Below, piece after piece: positions 1 through 5,461 of a stretch of 7,134 bases of DNA; positions within the stretch are counted from its first letter, which is position 1, and each line of letters opens with the position of its first letter. Origin of the DNA: JALTID01 sp027004335 [NCBI: bacterium] (GTDB lineage: Bacteria > JALSQH01); NCBI GenBank assembly GCA_027004335.1, contig JALTID010000208.1, positions 1-7,134 on the forward strand, in the 5' to 3' direction. The position numbers and the translations under genes are program-made. The notes under the pieces were generated by a model, which was not told the DNA's origin, did not search any database, and saw nothing but the letters and a program-made list of their open reading frames with translations.

Positions 1-547
1 CCTGTATAAGGTGGATCAGCTTTGGGATTGGTTTTTGCAGCAACAACAACAACATCCCCTAAGAGTCCATTGGTTATAAACATTTTAGTCCCATTAAGCA
101 GATAATGATTGCCTTTCTTGATAGCCGTAGTTTTTATCCTCTGCAAATCTGAACCTGCATCTGGTTCCGTCATAGCCACAGCAAATATTTTTTCACCCCT
201 GGCGGCAGGTGGAAGCCAGCGCTTTTTCTGTTCCTCATTCCCAAAATAGTAAATATAGGGAGCCACAACATCGTTGTGGAGGGAAATGGCAAACCCGCTT
301 TCCATTACATAAGCCAACTCTTCCATAATCACAACAGAATAAAGGAAATCTGCACCCATCCCACCATACTCTTCAGGGATCCATGGAAGTAAAAAACCCG
401 CTTCCCCTGCTTTTTTCCATACTTCCCTTGATACCATTCCAGCTTCTTCCCACTCTTCTCTGTGAGGAAGAACCTCTTTTTCCAAAAATTTTCTGAATGC
501 ATCTCTGAAAATCTCATGTTCTTCTGAAAAAATCTCTCTTTTCATAA
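1..547 (-). CDS. Acyl-CoA dehydrogenase, long-chain type (N-terminal part, truncated by window edge)
   Basis: FAD-dependent enzyme of fatty acid beta-oxidation that introduces the C2-C3 double bond into acyl-CoA and passes electrons to ETF. I translated it by hand: 182 codons from the ATG at 547 without a stop, continuing past the left edge. It starts MKREIFSEEHEIFRDAFRKF, followed by a helical N-terminal domain with a VSREVWKKAGEAGF segment. The FAD/substrate motif AMTEPDAGSDLQ comes next, then LNGTKMFITNG and the start of the beta domain. The N-terminal wording and the GDVVVVAAKTN stretch resemble mammalian long-chain acyl-CoA dehydrogenase more than the short-chain type; chain length is an inference. 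The catalytic Glu lies outside the window. A G-rich site (GGGGGT) precedes the ATG at about 5 nt. It has its own promoter and is separate from the operon at 894-6616. Confidence 0.93.
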
Positions 548-569
548 CTACCCCCGTTTTTTTCCTACA

Positions 570-598
570 ATTTAATATTATTTTGACAATCTTGTCAA
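570..598 (-). promoter_or_regulatory. Candidate sigma70-type promoter for the acyl-CoA dehydrogenase
   Basis: On the minus strand a perfect TTGACA -35 box (598-593) is followed by a 17-nt spacer and TTAAAT (575-570, 4 of 6 matches to TATAAT). Transcription would begin about 16 nt upstream of the ATG at 547, just ahead of the G-rich ribosome site. The -35 box is one arm of the inverted repeat at 583-598, so a repressor bound there would block polymerase. This is inferred from sequence pattern only. Confidence 0.5.
583..598. promoter_or_regulatory. Perfect 16-bp inverted repeat, probable operator
   Basis: The sequence reads TTGACAATCTTGTCAA, two perfect 6-bp arms (TTGACA/TGTCAA) around 4 bp. 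It lies about 36 bp upstream of the acyl-CoA dehydrogenase start and overlaps the candidate -35 box. The size and symmetry suit a dimeric regulator; TetR-family regulators commonly control acyl-CoA dehydrogenase genes, but no regulator is present here. Another repeat beginning TTGACA lies at 6683-6708, with different spacing. Confidence 0.5.
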
Positions 599-662
599 TA
601 TTTTTCTTTTCTCTTGGTGGTGTCGAGAAAATGAAGATTTTATAACCCTCCCTCGTAGGTTT

Positions 663-671
663 TGGTAAAAT
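663..671 (+). promoter_or_regulatory. Weak candidate extended -10 promoter for the small ORF at 738
   Basis: TGGTAAAAT matches the extended -10 form TGnTAtaaT. I see no clear -35 box at the right distance. A purine-rich AAGGGGAG follows at 686-693, but no standard start codon follows at the right distance. The rest of 548-737 holds no other feature I can support. Confidence 0.25.
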
Positions 672-737
672 ATAAGGTTAAATAAAAGGGGAGATATTAA
701 TCACATAGGAACAGGGGAGATAGGGTTACTCTTTGAG

Positions 738-902
738 ATGACTCTAGAAAGTCCTAAAGAAGCTCCGCTCCTTGAGATTGATGTTCACTATAACACCATT
801 ATCAATGTAACTTTAACAGATGGGCAAGGTCATGATGTTTCTTATTTTCTCAAGAAGTACAGCGAATTTGTTCTTTCCCTGCTTGGCAAAATGTCAGGAT
901 AA
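738..902 (+). CDS. Small hypothetical protein, 54 aa, convergent with the operon end
   Basis: An open frame of 54 codons from ATG 738 to TAA 902, giving MTLESPKEAPLLEIDVHYNT and ending FLKKYSEFVLSLLGKMSG. I do not recognise the family. The composition looks like a real soluble protein: a beta-rich central part and a C-terminal amphipathic helix. The frame is open back to a TAA at 666-668, and the upstream reading (ending GTGEIGLLFE) also looks protein-like. True coding may therefore begin earlier at a non-standard codon, or this may be the 3' remnant of a longer gene. The ribosome site for ATG 738 is poor. The last 9 bp overlap the 3' end of the nucleotidyltransferase gene on the other strand. 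Confidence 0.4.
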   Translation: MTLESPKEAPLLEIDVHYNTIINVTLTDGQGHDVSYFLKKYSEFVLSLLGKMSG

Positions 903-1502
903 TTCTTCTTTAACTATTCTACGGAAAAAGTTTTTTATTTCATCCCAGTGAGGATCGATCTCCTTATTAGCTGTTTTTTCTGCATCTTCAAAGTACACAG
1001 CGGCTCTTAATGTGAGGCTGTGGTTATAGGAAGAGGAGAATTTTTTTTCACACATGGATCTTATATGAGATAAATTCCAGCGGTGTTTATTCATCAAGAA
1101 CCAGAGGTCAAAGAAGTCCTTTTTTTCTCCCCTCTGAATTACTGCAATTGTTTTCATACAGGCAATATCCTCATCAGAGGCGAGTAATATTTTTATTTCT
1201 CCAATCTTCTCCGCTGGTTTTAAAAGGGGGTATTGGTAGCTAAAAAGAGATACCATGACATTATTGATTATAATTTGTAGCGTATCTTCTTTCAGGTTGA
1301 TGATTTTCCCCGCATCAGCTATTTTTTCTGATAATTTTTCAAAGGAGATCTTTCTTTCAGGAAAAGTGAATAGGTCAACATCCTCTGATTCTCTATGGGA
1401 GTACTTTAATGCGAGAGCTGTACCACCTGCAAGATAAAAGTTTTCAATAATCCCATATTTCGAGAGAAGTTCTAAGCTCTTTTTTATCTCTATCAAGTTC
1501 AT
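894..1502 (-). CDS. Nucleotidyltransferase of the AbiEii/AbiGii toxin family (DUF1814-like)
   Basis: A 202-aa protein with the signature of the AbiEii/DUF1814 nucleotidyltransferase fold. YLAGGTALALKYSHRESEDV runs at about residues 23-42, followed by DLF. Gly26-Gly27 and the acidic Asp41-x-Asp43 form the expected nucleotide/metal site, and a KKDFFDLWFL segment (conserved Lys and Asp) lies further on. Family members are toxins of type IV-like toxin-antitoxin or phage-defence modules that transfer nucleotides, in studied cases to tRNA. I chose the ATG at 1502 because a GGAAG site lies 9 nt upstream; the in-frame ATG at 1508 is only 3 nt from it. The gene starts inside the preceding small gene (59-nt overlap), so translation is probably coupled. 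No key residue seems to be missing. The target and toxicity are inferred from the family. Confidence 0.85.
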   Translation of the reverse strand: MNLIEIKKSLELLSKYGIIENFYLAGGTALALKYSHRESEDVDLFTFPERKISFEKLSEKIADAGKIINLKEDTLQIIINNVMVSLFSYQYPLLKPAEKIGEIKILLASDEDIACMKTIAVIQRGEKKDFFDLWFLMNKHRWNLSHIRSMCEKKFSSSYNHSLTLRAAVYFEDAEKTANKEIDPHWDEIKNFFRRIVKEELS

Positions 1503-1734
1503 TGTCATCTACTTCCAGTATGAATTTCCAGAAAGATTGATTCCTCCTGTCCATTTTGAACCATTGTTCAATATATATCTTCTTTAGAAGTTTTCTATCA
1601 TAATCATGTAGTATTTCCCCCGGGTCATCATACATCATTCTTCTCAGGATGAGAATCTCCCTGTTTTCCTCCTTATCCCAGGCGTACCTTTTTTCTTTTT
1701 CTCTACTTGAGTTTGTCCCTGTACTCATTTTCAT
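1444..1734 (-). CDS. Small partner of the nucleotidyltransferase, probable antitoxin
   Basis: A charged protein of about 96 aa just upstream of, and overlapping, the AbiEii-type gene: the usual place for its antitoxin. The segment from YAWDKEENREILILRR through DDPGEILHDYDRKLLKKIYI to RRNQSFWKFIL resembles, from memory, small DUF6922-like proteins found before DUF1814 genes, which carry a RVLeyG...FW pattern. I see no helix-turn-helix of the longer AbiEi kind. The start is uncertain. ATGs at 1734 and 1728 lie inside the end of the MEMO/AMMECR1 gene (32-nt overlap) with no clear Shine-Dalgarno site. A strong AGGAGG at 1668-1673 has only an ATT (1656-1654) at a usable distance. The domain seems to begin before that ATT, so I kept 1734. 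An ATG at 1761 is also in frame but less likely. Confidence 0.65.
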   Translation of the reverse strand: MKMSTGTNSSREKEKRYAWDKEENREILILRRMMYDDPGEILHDYDRKLLKKIYIEQWFKMDRRNQSFWKFILEVDDNELDRDKKELRTSLEIWDY

Positions 1735-3355
1735 CCCATACTTCTGCACTGAATTTCTCAATTTTTGTATCTGGATCCTTCCAGCATCCAGGTGTCAGGC
1801 CAGCTTTTAAACAGGTATGATCAAGAAAGGTATAGAGATCCCAGTGGTATTCTACCGGGACCTGGGGCAATAGTAACCCCCTGTAAAAGCCTCTGGAAAT
1901 AATAAGACCATCTCTACCAACTTTTATTTCTGAGATATCTTTTACAGGTCTTACTGGAGTGAGTCTTGAAATTTCTATTTCAATTTCGGAGAGCTCACTT
2001 TTTCTCAACGGTGGAAATCTCGGATCATGAAAAGCTGCTTCTATGGCCATATGTTTCACATTGTTAATAAGTGGCTCATGGGGAATGATTGTTCCAATAC
2101 AACCCCTGAGCTCTCCATGCTCTTTCAATGTGACAAAAACTGCCCCTGGTTGATTGAGTCTTTTGGTAGGGGGCTTCCAGTCAGGTGGGTCTTTGCCATC
2201 AAGGGCGTTGGCTATTGTCTGTCTTGCAAGTTTTAGCAGAAATACCCTTTCTTCATCTGTCAATCTCTCTTCATTGAGTTCCTTAAGTTCCATTTTCTTA
2301 CCCTCCTTACTTCCTTCATCTTTTATAATAACCATACTTGCATAACCTACAACTCTATCTTTAGGTCCTGCGGTGTCTCCAGAATTTTTATAATTTAGTA
2401 GAAGTATTTTATCAAGTTTTTTCTGGAGTGCTTCCAGTACAGCTATAACAGGTCCCCAGCTGCACATCTCAGCCTGGTGATTTTTCACAGCGTAAAATAC
2501 TACCTCAGGATCACCTCTTTTAATGTAGTTGATGGTTTGTCTATCAAGTTTAATTGCATCATTATAGGAATGGTAATGTGATAGGTCAGTGCTGGCAATA
2601 TAGAATGCCTTATCTCCAATAACTTTTTTGAGAAGATTCCCTAACTTCAAAGATGTTTGTAAATCCTGCGTCCCCATCACCAGAGGCACTATTTGAATAT
2701 TATTGCCGATGAAATATTGCAGGTAGGGGATCTGGGTCTCCATGGAGTGTTCCCGCATAAACAGGGTTTCATCTTCTGTGATCAAGCCATTGCTTTCTTT
2801 TATAAGTTTCTTAACAATATCAGTGGCTATTTTCACCTGTCCCAGTGGAGTGAGGTAGTAGTCCTTTGTAAGGGTTGCCACATAAGGCCTCAAATAGTAG
2901 TGGGAAATTCCTATTATTACAAAAAGATGAGGAATTTTCTTTTTATATTCTCCCAGCAACTTATACCCATAAACTCCGGTAGGTGCTGCATATATGTATC
3001 CTGCATGAGGGCTAACAATTCCCAGGATTTTTCCCTTTATTTCTGGAAGGCCTGTTACAGCAGATGAGTATGATGATAGCATCCTCTTTAGTTCTTCAGG
3101 GTTTTCCGGATAAAATTTCCCACTTACAACGGAATAAAAAATAGTAGGAGGTTTTTTAACGACTTTTTTCTTTTTGTGGCAACCGGTTGATGTTAGAAAT
3201 ATGAGGGTCACAATTAGGGTCAGAGAGAGCACCCTGTACCATTTTGCCTCTCTGTAAGAAACTCTGTTTTTCTTCTTTCTGGGGCTTATCTTTTCCAGCT
3301 TAATAAATGGAATAAGAGCTAACAAGTAGAGAAAAAATCTTCTTTTTAATTTCAT
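1703..3355 (-). CDS. amrB-amrA: AmmeMemoRadiSam fusion protein: MEMO domain + AMMECR1 domain, lipoprotein-like N-terminus
   Basis: A 550-aa fusion of two AmmeMemoRadiSam components. Residues 1-43 are a basic/hydrophobic leader (MKLKRRFFLYLLALIPF, then REAKWYR). Residues 44-58 are a second hydrophobic stretch ending in STGC, a plausible lipobox with Cys59, followed by a Lys-rich linker. Residues about 72-345 are the MEMO domain: SPHAGY (His117), ISH (His152), EHSMETQIP (about 202-210), STDLSHY (about 255-261) and MCSWGP (Cys298). These include the His/His/Cys positions that bind metal in human MEMO1. Residues about 365-530 are AMMECR1 with its hallmark LRGCIG (416-421). The start is the ATG at 3355: GGGAGG lies 8 nt upstream, and the ATG overlaps the amrS stop as ATGA. 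A GTG at 3364 is possible but lies before the ideal spacing. The biochemical role of this family is unsettled. Confidence 0.92.
   Translation of the reverse strand: MKLKRRFFLYLLALIPFIKLEKISPRKKKNRVSYREAKWYRVLSLTLIVTLIFLTSTGCHKKKKVVKKPPTIFYSVVSGKFYPENPEELKRMLSSYSSAVTGLPEIKGKILGIVSPHAGYIYAAPTGVYGYKLLGEYKKKIPHLFVIIGISHYYLRPYVATLTKDYYLTPLGQVKIATDIVKKLIKESNGLITEDETLFMREHSMETQIPYLQYFIGNNIQIVPLVMGTQDLQTSLKLGNLLKKVIGDKAFYIASTDLSHYHSYNDAIKLDRQTINYIKRGDPEVVFYAVKNHQAEMCSWGPVIAVLEALQKKLDKILLLNYKNSGDTAGPKDRVVGYASMVIIKDEGSKEGKKMELKELNEERLTDEERVFLLKLARQTIANALDGKDPPDWKPPTKRLNQPGAVFVTLKEHGELRGCIGTIIPHEPLINNVKHMAIEAAFHDPRFPPLRKSELSEIEIEISRLTPVRPVKDISEIKVGRDGLIISRGFYRGLLLPQVPVEYHWDLYTFLDHTCLKAGLTPGCWKDPDTKIEKFSAEVWDENEYRDKLK
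2291..2306 (-). promoter_or_regulatory. Internal Shine-Dalgarno and in-frame ATG at the MEMO/AMMECR1 joint
   Basis: The minus strand reads GGAGG (2306-2302), 8 nt, then ATG (2293-2291), in frame with the fusion gene at Met355. The extended site TAAGGAGG is among the best in the window. It lies in the charged linker between the domains. Initiation here would give a free AMMECR1 protein of 196 aa, about the usual length of a stand-alone member. Confidence 0.6.
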
Positions 3356-3369
3356 TTTTGCCACCTCCC
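3352..3369 (-). promoter_or_regulatory. Coupled stop/start (ATGA) with Shine-Dalgarno inside the end of amrS
   Basis: GGGAGG (3369-3364) lies within the last codons of the radical SAM gene, 8 nt before the ATG at 3355. The ATG shares ATGA with the TGA stop at 3354-3352. This fixes the start of the MEMO/AMMECR1 gene and predicts coupled translation at matched levels. Confidence 0.75.
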
Positions 3370-4338
3370 ATATATTGGATATTTACAATATGGACATTTC
3401 CCATCTTTGATGACATTTTTCACCACAAAATAGCCAACTCTCTGGATAAGAAGTCTACCACAATGTGGACAGTAGGTGTTTTCCCGTGGATGCCCGGGTA
3501 CATTTCCTATATAAACATACTTCATCCCTCTCTTATCTGCTACTGAAATTGCCCTTTCAAGGGTTTTTACCGGAGTTGGATAAATATGCTTCATTTTATA
3601 CTGTGGGTAAAATCTGAGAAAATGGAGAGGTACATCTGTGGAAATATTTTCTGCTATCCAGTTCACCAGCCTTTTAATATCATCCACACTGTCGTTTAAA
3701 GTTGGTATTACAAGATTGCTCAATTCCAGGTGGATACCCTTTTTCCACATAGTTTTTATAGCCTCAAGCACAGGATCAAGATGGCCATCGCATATTTTTC
3801 TGTAAAAATCCTCCCTCATGGCTTTTATATCCACAGTGGCTGCATCCACATACTTAAGAAGATCTTTTAATGGTTCCTGATTTATGAAGGCGGCAGTGAC
3901 AAGGGCGTTGTTGATACCGTACTGTTTTGCAAATTTTGAAGTATCGTAGGTGTATTCATAAAAAACTACTGGATCATTGTAGGTATAGGCAATTGAAGGT
4001 ATCCCATACCTCCTTACAGTCTCAACAATTGTTTCTGGAGAGAGGTCAATATGCTGGATCTCTTCTGGATAACTCTGGGAGAGTTGCCAGTTCTGGCAGT
4101 TGAGGCAGTGCATATTGCAACCTGCCGTGGCGATGGAGAATATTCTTGTAGTGGGATAAAAATGGAAAAAAGGTTTTTTCTCTATGGGATCCACATGGTA
4201 GGTTGCTGCTTTGCCATAAACGAGGGTGACTAACTTACCATCAATATTAGCTCTGACTTTACAATCTCCCCTTTCTCCAGGCCTGAGTACGCATTTTTTG
4301 GGACATAATTCACACTGTACTATTTTGTCATCGCTCAT
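3352..4338 (-). CDS. amrS: AmmeMemoRadiSam system radical SAM enzyme
   Basis: A 328-aa radical SAM enzyme, the core of the AmmeMemoRadiSam system. The N-terminus has a Cys cluster, VQCELCPKKC (Cys9, Cys12, Cys16) plus Cys26 in GERGDC. Then come GKLVTLVYG and the radical SAM motif AGCNMHCLNCQNW, where Cys74, Cys78 and Cys81 hold the SAM-binding 4Fe-4S cluster. A TIM-barrel follows with TYNDPVVFYEY and DIKAM segments. The C-terminus has two CxxC pairs (Cys290/293 and Cys315/318), like a zinc or iron ribbon, ending YGRWQK. The substrate is unknown. The start at ATG 4338 overlaps the previous ORF by 11 nt (ATGAGCGATGA). Family members commonly have an EAxYYxKL segment before the first CxxC; here it is absent from this frame but a similar one ends the previous ORF. 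Confidence 0.95.
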   Translation of the reverse strand: MSDDKIVQCELCPKKCVLRPGERGDCKVRANIDGKLVTLVYGKAATYHVDPIEKKPFFHFYPTTRIFSIATAGCNMHCLNCQNWQLSQSYPEEIQHIDLSPETIVETVRRYGIPSIAYTYNDPVVFYEYTYDTSKFAKQYGINNALVTAAFINQEPLKDLLKYVDAATVDIKAMREDFYRKICDGHLDPVLEAIKTMWKKGIHLELSNLVIPTLNDSVDDIKRLVNWIAENISTDVPLHFLRFYPQYKMKHIYPTPVKTLERAISVADKRGMKYVYIGNVPGHPRENTYCPHCGRLLIQRVGYFVVKNVIKDGKCPYCKYPIYGRWQK

Positions 4339-4573
4339 TTCCAGTTACCCTGTGCCAGTACATTCCTACTTTATTTGACACCACTCCTCTGTTAATAAGT
4401 TCTTTTAAAATCTCCTCTTTCTGTCTGAGAACTCTGTTTTCTTCTTTTTTAGCTGCAACTGGAGTGGAACCGTTTTTTTTTAGAGCAAAGGCGTAATTAT
4501 GATATTCCACCAGCGTCATAAGTGCAATGGAGATGATGAGAGAAATAATAAAAAGTACCGAGTCCCTTTTCAC
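4328..4573 (-). CDS. Small membrane-leader protein before amrS, possibly its detached N-terminus
   Basis: An 81-aa ORF starting at GTG (4573-4571), 20 nt after the hydroxyacyl-CoA dehydrogenase gene. Residues 6-22 are strongly hydrophobic (VLFIISLIISIALMTLV), followed by AFA at 28-30, so it could be a membrane anchor or a cleaved signal. Residues 39-66 are charged and helical (EENRVLRQKEEILKEL). The C-terminus reads NKVGMYWHRVTGNER. MYWHRV resembles the EAxYYxKL segment that normally precedes the first CxxC of radical SAM enzymes of the next gene's type. The ORF may thus be the membrane leader of amrS split off by a frameshift, or a separate coupled subunit. The ribosome site is weak. Topology is unclear, since both flanks are basic. 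Confidence 0.6.
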   Translation of the reverse strand: MKRDSVLFIISLIISIALMTLVEYHNYAFALKKNGSTPVAAKKEENRVLRQKEEILKELINRGVVSNKVGMYWHRVTGNER

Positions 4574-4593
4574 ACTTTATATTTTACACCCAA

Positions 4594-5439
4594 TCAGCTG
4601 TACTGGTAAAATCCTCTGCTACTTTTTCTTCCGAGGTAACCAGCAGCTACCATTTTTTTCAGAAGAGGACAGGGCCTGTATTTTGGGTCTTTAAAGCTAT
4701 CGTACAAAAATTCCATAATATCCAGGCAAACATCCAGCCCAATTAGATCAGCTAATTCAAGGGGTCCCATGGGATGGTTCATTCCCAATTTCATAGCAGT
4801 ATCAATACCTTCAGCAGATGCAACATTTTCCCATAGACCACATATCGCTTCATTTATCATAACCATCAGGAATCTGGATGTGGCAAATCCCGGTGAATCA
4901 TTTACCACCACAGGTTCTTTCCCAAGAAATTTTGAAGTTTCAACAACTTTCTTAATGACATTATCAGATGTTCTCATCCCTTTTATAACTTCAATGAGTT
5001 TCATCACAGGTACCGGGTTGAAAAAGTGCATGCCGGCAACTCTTTCAGGATGCGATGTAACCGATGCCAGTTCAGTAATAGGCAGTGAGGAAGTGTTAGA
5101 AGCAAGAATCACATCGGGAGAATAGGCTGCGTCAAGTTTTTTGAAAATTTCCTGTTTTACCTCCATTATCTCTACAACTGCTTCCACAATTAATTCCACA
5201 TTTTTCCCTGTAATTTCTGTGGTTGGCTCAAGCAAATTCAGAGCCTTCTCCTTTTCTTCCTCAGTTAATTTCCCCTTTGAAACCTGTTTCTCAAGGTTCT
5301 TCCTGATCTTCCCGATAGATTTTTCAATAATCTCCATGGATACATCATTTAGATATACTTTAATCCCCTTCTGCGCAAAAACCTGAGCTATACCACTCCC
5401 CATGGTTCCTGCACCAATTACAAGGACACCTTTTATCAT
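4594..5439 (-). CDS. hbd: 3-hydroxybutyryl-CoA (3-hydroxyacyl-CoA) dehydrogenase
   Basis: A 281-aa, full-length NAD-dependent enzyme that oxidises (S)-3-hydroxyacyl-CoA to 3-oxoacyl-CoA. The Rossmann motif is GAGTMG (9-14), with acidic Asp32 at the end of the second strand, which favours NAD. Catalytic residues are in place: Ser117 in SNTSSLPI, His138 in GMHFFNPVPVMKLIEV and Glu150 in the same segment. The position equal to human Asn208 is Ser188 (PGFATSR). The C-terminal domain has the usual GMNHPMGPLELADLIGLD and ends LGRKSSRGFYQYS. An AAGGAGG site lies about 7 nt before the ATG. It sits 22 nt after the glutaryl-CoA dehydrogenase-type gene and can act two steps after it once crotonyl-CoA is hydrated. 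No enoyl-CoA hydratase or thiolase gene is in the window. Confidence 0.95.
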   Translation of the reverse strand: MIKGVLVIGAGTMGSGIAQVFAQKGIKVYLNDVSMEIIEKSIGKIRKNLEKQVSKGKLTEEEKEKALNLLEPTTEITGKNVELIVEAVVEIMEVKQEIFKKLDAAYSPDVILASNTSSLPITELASVTSHPERVAGMHFFNPVPVMKLIEVIKGMRTSDNVIKKVVETSKFLGKEPVVVNDSPGFATSRFLMVMINEAICGLWENVASAEGIDTAMKLGMNHPMGPLELADLIGLDVCLDIMEFLYDSFKDPKYRPCPLLKKMVAAGYLGRKSSRGFYQYS

Positions 5440-5461
5440 TTTTATTCCTCCTTTTTTATTC

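Noticed and set aside
38-54. A CAA triplet repeat (caacaacaacaac)
   Set aside because: It encodes a Val-Val-Val-Val beta strand in the acyl-CoA dehydrogenase and is explained by coding.
548-737. A tRNA, riboswitch or other RNA gene in the left intergenic region
   Set aside because: I could find no cloverleaf, conserved riboswitch core or strong hairpin; only promoter and operator-like elements.
2693-3067. A 124-codon open frame on the plus strand
   Set aside because: It lies wholly inside the MEMO domain coding sequence on the other strand, has no ribosome site, and its product has no family-like pattern.
4769-5125. A 118-codon open frame on the plus strand
   Set aside because: It is antisense to the conserved core of the hydroxyacyl-CoA dehydrogenase gene; a shadow frame.
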